Both the position numbers and the translations under genes were made by a program. The notes under the pieces were generated by a model. That model was given only the letters and a program-made list of their open reading frames with translations, was not told where the DNA came from and ran no database searches. This document shows positions 20,501 through 27,773 of a stretch of 27,773 nt of DNA, piece after piece. Source of the DNA: Dunaliella salina (taxonomy: Eukaryota > Chlorophyta > Chlorophyceae > Chlamydomonadales > Dunaliellaceae); the NCBI GenBank assembly GCA_002284615.2, contig MU070152.1:94961-122733 (forward strand). Direction: 5' to 3'. Within the stretch, counting starts at the first letter, position 1. Every line of letters starts with the position of its first letter.

Positions 20501-22189
20501 TCATGAAGCAATGTGGAGCGGAGCTCAGACCCACACCTTTGCCCTGGCATGTGAATGAACATGTCCCTTGTGCAGGGCTTACTGCTAGTTGCCCAAAAGA
20601 TTAGGCAGGCAGTGAATGACAGCATTAGCTTGTATGGTGTGCACCCAGCAATGCATGCATGCTCGCATGCAGGTTCCGTCCATTTCTGCAGCACAGAGGA
20701 GCAGTTAAGGCAGTACAGGAGGTAAGCCCCAAGCGCTGCTCATCATTCCATCCAAAACATAAAGGGACGGTTTCACCATTTTTTAACTGTGCTTGAAATG
20801 CTGCCCTTGCTGTTCAAACCTTTTGAGCACCTTTGTCAAAAACCTTTGCTTCAATTTCATTGAGGTGTCTGAACCTGACCACTGTTTTCCTTCCTTTTTT
20901 TCTTTGTGGTGTTGCCAGGCAAAACTCAAGCAGATTGTCAGATTGTGCATCCCAAGCATCACAGCTGAATGGCATAAAAACAATCACTCTGCTCTTTCCA
21001 TCAATGTTTCTAGGAGAAATACAGAACTGACAGCCTTTTTGTACGCCCAGTGACCTGGCTAGGTCCCGACTAAAACTGGTGGTCCCCCAAAAAACAGGAG
21101 ATACCACCTGCCTGCTCCTGTTGGCAAATCCTTGTTCAATTGATGAAACCTGTAGTTCGATCAAAATAGTGCATTCTTATAAGAGACCTGATACAGAGGG
21201 AGCCAAGGTTTTGTTCATCACAAATTTGCTGAGATTCCCAGTGAGCAGCAAAAGCGAGTATCGTCAGCAGACACAAGCAAATACCACACCTGCTCTGCCA
21301 CTCCCAGCAGCGCCTTGGCAAAGTTCATGACCCGCTTCGCGGACTCTGCAGGGTCCACCTGCTCCTCTTCCACAACAAGCCCAAAGCCCTTGGCAGCGTG
21401 CTTGGGCGACATTATCCCACCGGATACAATATAGCAATCCCCTGCAGTTTCCACCTGTTTTTTGAAACAAGCAAAGGGATGGATGACGGAGTGTGTTGAA
21501 GGAGCACCTCGATCCAGTGCAGTGCTTCTTTGAACACAGCGTACTGTACATCGCTGGACAATGCAGTGCATTAACAACATCTTACACAGACACAGAAAAT
21601 ACCTCTGAGGATGTTTGGGAGGCTCTGTGCTCAAGGAGCTCCTGCTCAGCATCAGTGGGGCAGCTAAAGCTGTTTAGGATTAAGATTTGGTTAGTTTGTG
21701 TTAGAGTTTAGGGTAAGGGTCAGGGGGTTCAGGTTGGGCTGCTGTCAGCAGAACCAACAAGTGCAGGGCCAGACAGCCCCAAAGAGCTCCCAGGTGAACA
21801 ACCATATTTTAAGCACTGGCTTGTTGGCAAAGATAGAGGCACAAGATCAAGGCAGCCAAAATCAGACGCGAGGCACAGCATGGATGCTCCAGCAGAAGGA
21901 CAGGGCAGGCTGGCATGTACGCTCTGACAAAACAGTGGTGTGGCCTGCCCTTCAGCTTACACACCAGACATGTGCGTTGCATGCATTGCTCTCCATGTGC
22001 AGTGGGAGAAGGGCTTGCCAGACAGTGGCGCGCTATGCTTTAGGATTGCTCCACCCTGATCAGCATGTGAGCAGTTAGTATGCTTGTCAACTATGCGAAA
22101 CTTGCTGTCATGCGGCCAAGGCACAACATTGTACAGCTTAAGAGACAGTGTCTTTCTCTATGCTTGGAGACGTCAGCGTCTTAATGAAT

Positions 22190-22243
<54 letters not shown>

Positions 22244-22809
22244 TTACACACTTGAGCATGCAAGGATGCCCAACATCATCTGCTGCAAGGTGTGCAAAGG
22301 TTCAAGCGACACGTATCAAGCACGACCCACAGCAGCAGGACATCAGGCTGAGCTACTGACCTTGTGGACACCATAGAGGTCGGTCAACTGGTCGAAGAGA
22401 GAAAAGAGCGTGTTGAGAAATACCATGATATCTTCCGGTTCCACCTCCTGAAGCACAATAGACAAGAATATTTTTAAGCACCGCAGGCTGGGGAGACACA
22501 TGAATGATTTCAAGCACGAGGTGATTTTTTGCATTGCTGATTGGGGAGGCACAAAAATGTTCTAAAGGCTGGGGGAACATGTGAATGTTTTTAGGCACCG
22601 CAGATTGGGGAGGCACAAGAAAGTTTTTAAGCACTGCAGATCGGGGAAGGACAAGAATGAATTCAAGCTCAAGAAAGTTCTCTGCGTTGCAGACTTGAGA
22701 GACACAAAGCAGTATAGCGTGCCGGCTTTGGCACGACATGCAGCATGGAAAGATTGTCTGATGTCAGGTAATGATGATGATCATAATACTAATAACAACA
22801 ACAACAATG

Positions 22810-22845
<36 letters not shown>

Positions 22846-22869
22846 ATAATAATGATGATAATAATGATG

Positions 22870-22903
<34 letters not shown>

Positions 22904-25900
22904 TAACAATAATAATAATAATAATAATGATGATGATGATAATAATGATGATAATACTAATACTAATAATAATAACAATAACATCCATTCTAGCTCACCC
23001 TCTCATGAAGAGTGTGCCATCATTTGCTTGCTTCTCTTGACAACACAAAGAGCTGTGAGGAGCACGCGGCATGCTGCAAACGGCTAGTCAAGAGCGTAGG
23101 CTTAGCCAGTTCTGTAATCATGCCAAATGTGCGAGCTCCTTGGGAATACACAACACATTTGGGAATACAATACAGGGAATACACAACACATTTGAAGTAT
23201 ATATGAAATTGGCCAATACTGTGAGTGAGACGCAGGCATGTATGACTGGAAGAGCATGAGCAGACCCTCAGCAACAGGAGGCTGGCTCCAGACCTCCTCT
23301 TTGCCACTCACTTTGCTCATTTGTGTGAATCCACAAATGTCCATGAACATCAAAGTGATGCCTTTGTGGGCGCGTGCTAGTTGGCCCACATGTTTTGGTA
23401 CAGCTGCAGTGCTCTCCAGGGCCAAGAACTGCGGAGGCATGGCAAAAAAGCACACAGATGTAGTGGGAAAAACTGTTGAAGCATGGCAAAAACGTACACA
23501 AACGTAGTGGAAATGACAATTGTTCACCATGGTTGGGGTGGGCATGTTGTCAAAGCACACGGTGCAGAAAGCACATGGCAGTGCAAGACGAGGAAACCCA
23601 GCGCAGGGTAGAAAAAATTTGTGACGCACAAAAGGGTCCACCAAAAGGCTCAATTATTTATTATACAAGGTAAACCTGATTCAGTAAAAGAAAAAGGAAT
23701 TCAATCGCCTTTATAGTGGCTAGAATCTTCTGGTGTGAAATAGGCTTGAATGTTCAGGACACACCAGCCACCTCAAGGTTTGACCCTTTTTTGGAATGCT
23801 TGAGAGCATGAAATAAAGAAAGTGGCATATGACAAAGCAGATTTGCTCACCTGAACAGCATGCTGTGGAATGATGCTTGAGATGAGCTCTAATTGGGACT
23901 CTGCCAGCGCAGACAGTGTTGCCCGCACCTGCCTGCAACAAAATGAGAGAGTTCAGAAAGCACACTTTAGTCCTCTTGAAAAAAAATAGTATTGCATGTA
24001 TGAGTGAAGGTCCAGTCAGAGGGGTGAGAAGGAGCATACAGTTTTTAGGGAGGGGATAATGACATGTACAAAGGCCCCCTCCTCTAATTGTTTCTCCAGC
24101 CAATGTGCAGGAAGCCTGGCTCAAGCTTTTTGGTTGCCAGTGTTTCCCGTAGGTTTGTGAAAAGAGGCCTATCAAGGCATGACTGTAAGCCTCACGCACA
24201 TGGATCTGGACTGCACATGCTGAGAAGGTAAAAGAGAAGCGAATTACTCTTTGTTTCAATGACAATGACAACGCAGAATGCCCAAAAGATAACTGAGGTC
24301 AGGGTTGCACTCCGAATATTTGCAAGCCGAATGTGGTTGCCTGGCAGATCATGTAAGTGAAGAGTGTTTGAACTTCTATTTCAGATCCGCCACTTAGATG
24401 CAGTTCACTTATTGGTTGGGCGTACACAAACTATAGAGAAACACAATGGTACATGTTAAATCTGGGCAGGGGCACTGGAAGGGAGCTTTGGAGGGGGAAG
24501 AACAGGCAAAAATGTCCAGCCATCGATTCATGCGTGCCTTTCACAAAGAAAGTCCATGCCTCTGGATGTGATCTCAGAACAAGGGCTTGCAAGAGGAGCT
24601 TGCCACCTAACATCTGTGTCGCATTGAAATCAAGTACACCACTTACAAGTGCTCTGTTGAGTTGGTCATCACGACAAGGAGAGGACTCCTGCACGGGGAG
24701 AGAGTTGAAGGCGTGCTGTAAAAGATGCCTCCTTTTCCCAAGTGATTATGCAAGGAGTTGACGGCACAACAAGCAGAGGCGCAGCAGCGATGAAGCTGTG
24801 GACAGACAACATTGCCAGCACCTTCAGCTCCACACCAAGCTTCAAACGTCTTTCACGTCCTTTTTTTGTCAGCTCGACCCCAAAAGACTTAAAGCAAAAA
24901 CCTTGACATTTCAGCACATTTCAAACATTGCCCACCCAGAACAATGTCAAACTTATACCTTACATTAGCACCTTCCTCATATTTATTATATGCATGGCAT
25001 GGCAAAGGCATGACCACCTCAGGCCCTCGTGAGGATCAGTTGGGTCACAGTAATGTCAACTTATACCTTACATGTACACCTTTTTCATACTTTTTCACTG
25101 CGTGGCATGGCAAAAGCTTGCCCACCTCAGGCCCTTTTGAGAGCGCAGCTGAGCCACCACAATATCAAACTTAAACGTACACCTCCTTCATACTTTTTCA
25201 GTGCATGGCATGGCAAACGCTTGCCCACCTCAGGCCCTTTTCAGGGCGCAGCTGAGCCACAACAATGTCAAACTTGTGCTTATACCTCTTTCATACTTAT
25301 TCAGTGCATGGCATGGCAAAGGCATGACCATCTCAGGCCCTCATGAGGATCAGCTGGGTCACAACAATGTCGGACTCACACCCTGCGTTTACACCATATT
25401 CATGCTTATTCACTGCATGGTATGGCAAAAGCTTGTCCACCTCAGGCCCTTTCAAGGGCGCAGCTGAGCCACAACAATGTTAAAATTGTGCTTACACCTC
25501 TTTCATACTTATTCAGTGCATGGTATCGCGAAGGCATGACCACCTCAGGCCCTCATGAGGACCAGCTGGGTCACAACAATGTCGAACTCATACCATGCGT
25601 TTACACCATTTTCTTATGCTTATTCACTGCATGGTATGGCAAAAGCTTGCCCACCTCGGGCCCTCTTGAGGGCGCAGCTGGGTCACAACAATGTCAAAGC
25701 TGAAGGTCTCCGGTTGTTGTAGCGGCAGCTGGGAGCCATGGGAAGTGGGCTCGCCTTCATTCTCTTCAGCCTCATCAATCGGGAATTGGGTCAATCCTGC
25801 AAAGTGCCAAAAAAAAATACAGAGAAGCAGAAATGTGATGATGTGTCGAGGGCTTTCAACTAAGGGTTTCCTTCAGCCTCATCACTCGAGAATTGGGTCA

Positions 25901-26925
25901 ATCCTGCATAATGCCACACAAGCGAAAAAGCAGAAATGTGATGCATCGAGGTGACCCAGCTAAGGGTTGCAGGAGCAAGGGGGGATGACCTTGGGGTGAA
26001 CAGGCAACAAAGCAGGCCATTGCACGACCACAATCTTTTAGTGCCACAAGCTTTGTCTGACCAAAAGGGCCAGACCCCAAAGCCCCAAACTCCCTTTTTC
26101 ATTGCTTCCGTATTCATACAACAAGCACTTTCCTAGCAACGACCAGCCACAAGCACTTCATGCCTGCAGTCATTGACACTCCTCCTTTATTAAGACAATA
26201 CGAACAGCGCTGCTCTGCTTTGTTGTCAGCTCTCTCTCCCTCTCAGCTTGTTTCGTGCACCAAAGGTCATCAATGGTCAGGAAGGAAACATGGATGAGTC
26301 TCAGGTGCATCCAACTGAAATTGATACACGTGAAAATGACATTGCCAGCACACATTGATCATTACTGAGCTGCTTCTGGAAGCAGCTTCCCCTTATTGCT
26401 ACATGTTGAAGTTTTATGGCAAGATGCAGATACAGAGTACTCCTCCATGCTGACTTTTGGTAAGATGCAAAACACACCCGATGACTGGAAAAGTGGATAT
26501 TCTTCGTTTCTTATCATGAGCTTTGAAAGAGAGCACAGCATACTAAGGAATGAGCCAAACCTTCTTTCAAGCATGCGTACAATTCGGACAACAAGGGCGT
26601 GTTGCCCTTGGGAGGATGTGGTTTAGCAGAAGCCTGCCTCGTGCAATGGGCCTAAACTCATTTACCTGAGGAGTACGGCATTTGCGTGCTGTTCAAATCT
26701 CCGGAAAAAGACGCCTCCTGGGAGTTGCGAGCCGATCCGTCCACCTGTGCATGCAGCTGAGAGTAATGGTGACTGCTCACTTCACCCCCAAGAGATTTCA
26801 TAAATATACCCAAACAATTCTTCAAGTAAATGTTTCAGGCTAAATTCAGGAATTGTGAAATGATGACAAAATGGTTAAAATCAGCAACTGAATGAAGACC
26901 ATCACCGTAGAACTTTTCGATCATA
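14399..26925 (-). CDS. PAS-like plus class III adenylyl/guanylyl cyclase, spliced gene (span)
   Basis: A class III nucleotide cyclase makes cAMP or cGMP from ATP or GTP. Its catalytic domain is fully readable by joining exons at 23312-23428, 22361-22447, 21290-21454, 19759-19828, 18214-18291, 15277-15374 and 14643-14771. Every junction keeps phase. Metal-binding Asp residues are in FMDICGFT and AGDCYI. The base-specificity positions are Glu (VETAGD, guanylyl-type) and Ser (KFSIFGD, where guanylyl cyclases usually have Cys and adenylyl cyclases Asp). Asn and Arg of NTASRMES are present. Upstream come a helical linker ([15 protein letters not shown]) and a PAS-like end ([13 protein letters not shown]). 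No membrane segment was seen, so it may be a soluble signal-regulated cyclase. Green-algal cyclases often have this PAS-helix-cyclase order. The N-terminal exons and start codon are unresolved. More than 85% of the span is intron filled with repeats. Confidence 0.88.
14643..14771 (-). CDS. Cyclase exon 7: end of catalytic domain and C-terminal tail
   Basis: 129 nt, acceptor CCTCTGCAG, donor GTAAAG. It opens [10 protein letters not shown], completing the domain's final strand (VKGKG-M-QTYLW), then a Pro/Thr-rich tail ([14 protein letters not shown]). Confidence 0.85.
15277..15374 (-). CDS. Cyclase catalytic exon 6
   Basis: 98 nt, acceptor CTGCCGCAG, donor GTGAGA. It encodes [20 protein letters not shown] then [13 protein letters not shown], the last helix and strand of the domain. 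Confidence 0.93.
15600..16520. repeat. Degenerate long-period minisatellite in a cyclase intron
   Basis: The core AGGCACAACATCTTGATGCC recurs near 15738, 15988, 16214 (partial) and 16351, with TGTGCATCATGTATG and GAGTGTGGTGATGATCA blocks between. Spacing is irregular (about 135-250 bp). It is rich in alternating TGCATG/TGTGCA palindromic hexamers. Confidence 0.7.
16918..17584. mobile_element. Non-autonomous TIR DNA transposon (649 bp) with target duplication
   Basis: The element runs 16927-17575. It starts CAGAGGTGGGCGACG and ends CGTCGCCCACCTCTG, a perfect 15-bp terminal inversion, with weaker similarity inward. The flanking 9 bp are identical (CCAATCACC at 16918-16926 and 17576-17584). The ends look like hAT (CAGAGGTG...), but hAT makes 8-bp duplications. 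A 9-bp duplication would fit Mutator-like elements, or one base may match by chance. No transposase is encoded, and the interior is AT-rich. It lies in the 2.8-kb cyclase intron. Confidence 0.9.
17655..18020 (-). other. Two decayed look-alikes of the RMESTG exon end
   Basis: On the minus strand, CGGATGGAGAGCACGG|GTGCGT (about 17660-17680) and CAGGAGAGCACGG|GTGAGA (about 17998-18016) resemble the end of the exon at 18214 (AGGATGGAAAGCACAG|GCATGT). Both have GT where the real exon has GC. Neither has an open frame upstream with a proper acceptor; the first has TAA four codons upstream of RMEST. Confidence 0.35.
18214..18291 (-). CDS. Cyclase catalytic exon 5 (transition-state Arg); GC donor
   Basis: 78 nt, acceptor TTGATCAG. 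It encodes [20 protein letters not shown] then RMEST and one base of Gly. Asn and Arg of NTASR are the catalytic pair. The only donor that keeps the frame to the next exon is ACAG|GCATGT, a GC-AG intron of 2.8 kb. Confidence 0.9.
18300..19720 (+). pseudogene. Internally deleted LINE copy, antisense in a cyclase intron
   Basis: The plus strand carries the start of a LINE reverse transcriptase: [59 protein letters not shown], ending HTAFK near 18675. The catalytic YxDD part is missing. After a short repeat, the C-terminal third resumes ([15 protein letters not shown] at 18.86 kb, [19 protein letters not shown]) and ends with the knuckle [19 protein letters not shown] (19.43-19.49 kb). Several frameshifts are present. 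It fills the intron between the exons at 19759 and 18291, opposite in sense to the gene. Confidence 0.85.
18685..18790. repeat. Dispersed short repeat with terminal hairpin, copy 2, inside the LINE
   Basis: ACGCTGG-ACACAG-CCAGCGT hairpin followed by GCATTAATGAAAGACCCAAC and GCTGAAACTATGAGTGAGCC. It occupies the position of the missing RT catalytic region. Homologous to 12005-12125; part also occurs near 6673-6692. Confidence 0.6.
19759..19828 (-). CDS. Cyclase catalytic exon 4
   Basis: 70 nt, acceptor GGGCGCAG, donor GTGAGA. It encodes [20 protein letters not shown] then VVS and the first base of Gly. R-V-G-L-H-T-G is a core class III strand-turn. Confidence 0.9.
19829..21289. other. Cyclase intron without recognised gene
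   Basis: It contains a poly-C run near 20100-20108 and the short tandem repeat at 20.24-20.36 kb. A minus-strand frame of about 116 codons at 20814-21164 has no recognisable domain. Confidence 0.5.
20235..20357. repeat. Short tandem repeat, CACCATCAGACTT motif
   Basis: About four copies of CACCATC(A/G)G(A/T)(C/T)TT, spaced 24-35 bp, interleaved with GTGTGCACAAATGCTAG-like segments (GCACAAATGCTAG twice). Intronic. Confidence 0.7.
21290..21454 (-). CDS. Cyclase catalytic exon 3 (second metal Asp, specificity Glu)
   Basis: 165 nt, acceptor AAAAACAG, donor GTGTGG. It encodes [15 protein letters not shown], then an acidic loop ([13 protein letters not shown]) and helix [13 protein letters not shown]. 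Glu after V is the guanine-type specificity residue; Asp of AGD is the second metal ligand. The loop [16 protein letters not shown] is longer than in most animal cyclases. Confidence 0.93.
22191..22241. repeat. (CA)n microsatellite, about 25 units
   Basis: An uninterrupted CA run in the intron between exons 22361 and 21454. Confidence 0.98.
22361..22447 (-). CDS. Cyclase catalytic exon 2
   Basis: 87 nt, acceptor GTGCTTCAG, donor GTCAGT. It encodes [20 protein letters not shown] then LTDLYGVHK, the dimer-interface helix and lead into the second metal-site strand. Confidence 0.93.
22460..22715. repeat. Degenerate ~40-bp tandem repeat adjoining a cyclase exon
   Basis: About six units of TTTTTAAGCACCGCAGATTG with GGGAGGCACAAGAATG. 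Units lie near 22470, 22510, 22550, 22590, 22625 and 22665. The array begins about 15 bp upstream of the 3' splice site of exon 22361-22447. Confidence 0.75.
22768..22984. repeat. Compound trinucleotide microsatellite (AAC/AAT/GAT)n
   Basis: About 215 bp of AAC, then AAT and GAT units. Frames across it (poly-Asn or poly-Ile/Leu) are artefacts. Confidence 0.98.
23145..23205. repeat. Short direct repeats GGGAATACACAACACATTT
   Basis: GGGAATACACAACACATTT occurs at about 23140 and 23175 with a shortened GGGAATACAATACA between. Intronic. Confidence 0.8.
23312..23428 (-). CDS. Cyclase catalytic exon 1 (first metal Asp)
   Basis: 117 nt, acceptor CTCCGCAG, donor GTGAGT. It encodes [20 protein letters not shown] then FTQMSK. 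The Asp of FMDICGFT is the first metal ligand. Confidence 0.93.
23851..23932 (-). CDS. Cyclase gene exon, signalling helix
   Basis: Acceptor TTTGTTGCAG and donor GTGAGC. It encodes [20 protein letters not shown] then IPQHAVQ, the coiled-coil linker that precedes class III catalytic domains and transmits the PAS signal. 82 nt, ends in phase 0. Confidence 0.85.
23933..24646. other. Cyclase intron, no recognised feature
   Basis: 714 bp between the signalling-helix and PAS-end exons. Nothing recognisable on either strand. Confidence 0.6.
24647..24688 (-). CDS. Cyclase gene exon, PAS end (42 nt)
   Basis: Acceptor CCCCGTGCAG and strong donor GTAAGTGG flank a small exon reading [13 protein letters not shown] plus two bases that join with the next exon's G to give Leu. 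The sequence resembles the last PAS strand before a signalling helix. Confidence 0.7.
24811..24887 (-). CDS. Cyclase gene exon, PAS-like beta strands (boundaries tentative)
   Basis: It reads [19 protein letters not shown] then ELKVLA, the alternating pattern of the last PAS strands. The acceptor is TTTAAG. A donor at GTTGTC would give the phase needed by the next exon, but is weak. Earlier PAS strands were not located. Confidence 0.45.
24936..25694. repeat. ~105-bp minisatellite, seven units of two types
   Basis: Units share GCATGG(C/T)ATGGCAAA, ACCTCAGGCCCT and CACAACAATGTC. Type A has GGCATGACCA and GAGGATCAG (near 25003, 25318, 25531). Type B has GCTTG(C/T)CCA and GCGCAGCTG (near 25111, 25216, 25428, 25642). 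The order is A-B-B-A-B-A-B. The last unit runs directly into the 3' edge of the cyclase exon at 25.7 kb. Confidence 0.85.
25655..25796 (-). CDS. Cyclase gene exon, acidic linker; 3' boundary uncertain
   Basis: Acceptor CTTTGCAG is followed by [37 protein letters not shown]. The phase matches the upstream exon. The donor could be GTGGGC at 25654 or a site near 25690. The intron on this side begins with the minisatellite that repeats this exon edge. Confidence 0.55.
25855..25925 (-). repeat. Duplicated 3' splice site and exon start of the 25.7-kb cyclase exon
   Basis: The segment CAGGATTGACCCAATTC with following GATGAGGCTGAAG-like sequence occurs twice, about 105 bp apart (splice sites at 25797 and near 25902). 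The upstream copy reads [14 protein letters not shown] then stop, so only the downstream copy gives an open exon. Confidence 0.75.
26666..26744 (-). CDS. Cyclase gene exon, N-terminal region
   Basis: Acceptor CTGCATGCACAG and donor GTAAAT flank 79 nt encoding [20 protein letters not shown] then QMPYSS. It ends in phase 1 and joins in frame to the exon at 25.7 kb. It is low-complexity, hydrophilic sequence with no domain recognised. Confidence 0.55.
26889..26925 (-). CDS. Tentative upstream cyclase exon
   Basis: A good acceptor (TTTTTGCAG) is followed by [12 protein letters not shown]. The end phase fits the next exon, but the donor (GTTGCT) is poor. The acceptor is part of a local repeat. 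It might hold the start codon (ATG at the second base of the exon). Confidence 0.3.
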
Positions 26926-27135
26926 CTGCAAAAATGATGTTTTCAAGGGGTGCGGGATGACTGTGGAACAACCTGAAAATAATTATTGAAGGGGCTGCGG
27001 GATCGTTGCGAGATTGCAAAAATGATTATTTCGAGGCCACTGAGTGGCATGAGCAAGGAAGGCCTGGAGGGGCATCATCAGCTGGACCTGCATGACTTTT
27101 TCGATCCCCCCTCATCCCCCAACCCCCCCCATCAG

Positions 27136-27346
27136 TGAGGAGCAGTGGAAGGAGAAGCAGGAAGCCGGGAGGAAGAAGTTCCAGGAGGAGCTTGCGCGCT
27201 CCCCCTGGGCATGCACCATACATGCCTTGCATGCACCTAGCACCTTGCATGCATTCCCCTGGACATGCACCTTGCATGCAGCATGCACCCTGTCATACTT
27301 TCTGCGCTACCTCTGCTTTCAGTGCATGCAGGTGAACATCAGTGAG
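27136..27346 (+). CDS. Possible exons of a divergent plus-strand gene
   Basis: A long pyrimidine tract ending CCCCATCAG at 27135 is followed by EEQWKEKQEAGRKKFQEELA (charged, helical). A second candidate exon ends ...GTGAACATCAGTGAG at 27346 before a near-ideal donor GTAAGTGG, after acceptor CTGCTTTCAG (27322). No GT donor follows the first segment before a TGCATG-rich stretch, so the model is incomplete. Confidence 0.35.
27200..27290. repeat. GCATGC-rich stretch
   Basis: Repeated (C)TTGCATGCA and CATGCACC units, roughly 10-25 bp apart. Confidence 0.8.
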
Positions 27347-27698
27347 GTAAGTGGACAGGACAGGGGCTGTTTGTGAATGCGCGAGATTGCCAAACTATTT
27401 TTTTCAGGGGGGTGCGGCATTGGTGCGTGATCCTGAAAATAAACATTTTTTCCAGGAGTGCAGGATAACCTCACAGTAGTACGATACACCACTCATAAAC
27501 ACTCCCACATCACATGAAGGGATGGTAAGCAGAGGCTGACAAACAGAGAGGATGCAGGCTGTATAGCCAGGGAGGTCCATCTGGCCAGACCAGGAAGACA
27601 AGGGGTGGGCGTTGCAAGCACCGCGGAAAATTGGCGAAGCCCACGCGTGCATTTGTGCATGCTTGATTGTGTGTGCAGGTATGCATGGGTGCATGCAT

Positions 27699-27703
<5 letters not shown>

Positions 27704-27773
<70 letters not shown>
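27704..27773. repeat. (TG)n microsatellite running off the window end
   Basis: About 35 TG units, uninterrupted to the last base. Confidence 0.98.

Larger units (their letters stand above)
26926..27475. repeat. ~43-bp repeats in two clusters
   Basis: Units of the form TGCAAAAATGAT..TTTCAAGG then GGTGCGGGAT..TG occur three times at 26928-27040 and twice at 27383-27475, separated by 340 bp of other sequence. The tentative cyclase acceptor at 26926 is part of the first unit. Confidence 0.65.

Noticed and set aside
21670..21740. Telomere-like TTTAGGG/TTAGGG sequence
   Set aside because: Only one or two imperfect units in an intron; not an array.
22764..22988. Hydrophobic Ile/Leu/Val frames on the minus strand (apparent membrane protein)
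   Set aside because: Antisense reading of the same microsatellite.
22581..23087. 168-codon frame with a poly-Asn/Asp run
   Set aside because: It is translation of the trinucleotide microsatellite and neighbouring ~40-bp repeats; no domain.
22460..25694. CRISPR-like arrays in the evenly spaced intronic repeats
   Set aside because: Units are long, degenerate and contiguous with no unique spacers; eukaryotic intronic minisatellites.
26396..26626. 76-codon plus frame at 26.4-26.6 kb as a gene
   Set aside because: No domain, opposite strand to the gene, no convincing start or splice context.

Overview
The window looks like nuclear DNA of a repeat-rich eukaryote, most likely a green alga. The evidence is a spliced class III nucleotide cyclase gene with many phase-consistent introns, a PAS-like stretch before its catalytic domain, and several kinds of decayed retroelement and DNA transposon. 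No prokaryotic operon, rRNA gene or CRISPR array was seen. The green-algal (chlorophyte/prasinophyte-like) assignment is inference from gene architecture and repeat style, not from a marker gene. Two bases are N (968 and 1172).

Left part (1-6.7 kb): an archipelago of mobile elements. It opens with the chromodomain end of a Ty3/gypsy integrase, its polypurine tract and a 174-bp 3' LTR carrying a tRNA T-arm-like hairpin. Next come a GC-rich minisatellite and an unusual LTR-LTR element (two 238-bp LTRs, only 16 bp between them, 5-bp target duplication GGGTT) that interrupts an unrecognised minus-strand reading frame. Pieces of one LINE family follow in both orientations, and among them lies a complete TRIM-like miniature LTR retrotransposon (4629-5195). 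A tRNA-like SINE candidate lies at 6.54-6.62 kb.

Middle part (7.0-11.6 kb): a broken plus-strand retroelement. Its order is PHD-like zinc finger, a conserved-looking central module of unknown function, RNase H, CCHC knuckle, then an RPD...IK restriction-like endonuclease motif. No reverse transcriptase is visible between them. Two adjacent perfect palindromes lie just upstream. LINE 3' tails follow. From 11.64 to 14.4 kb I recognise no gene.

Right part (14.4-26.9 kb, minus strand): the one clear host gene, a PAS-like plus class III adenylyl/guanylyl cyclase with 9 well-supported exons and several tentative ones. All catalytic-domain splice phases join correctly. Its introns hold most of the other features: an antisense LINE fragment, a 649-bp TIR transposon with a 9-bp target duplication, minisatellites and microsatellites. 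One intron appears to be GC-AG. A 105-bp minisatellite starts at a coding exon and repeats part of that exon's edge, and an adjacent segment duplicates the same exon's 3' splice site. At 27.1-27.35 kb there may be exons of a divergent plus-strand gene, and the window ends in a (TG)n tract.
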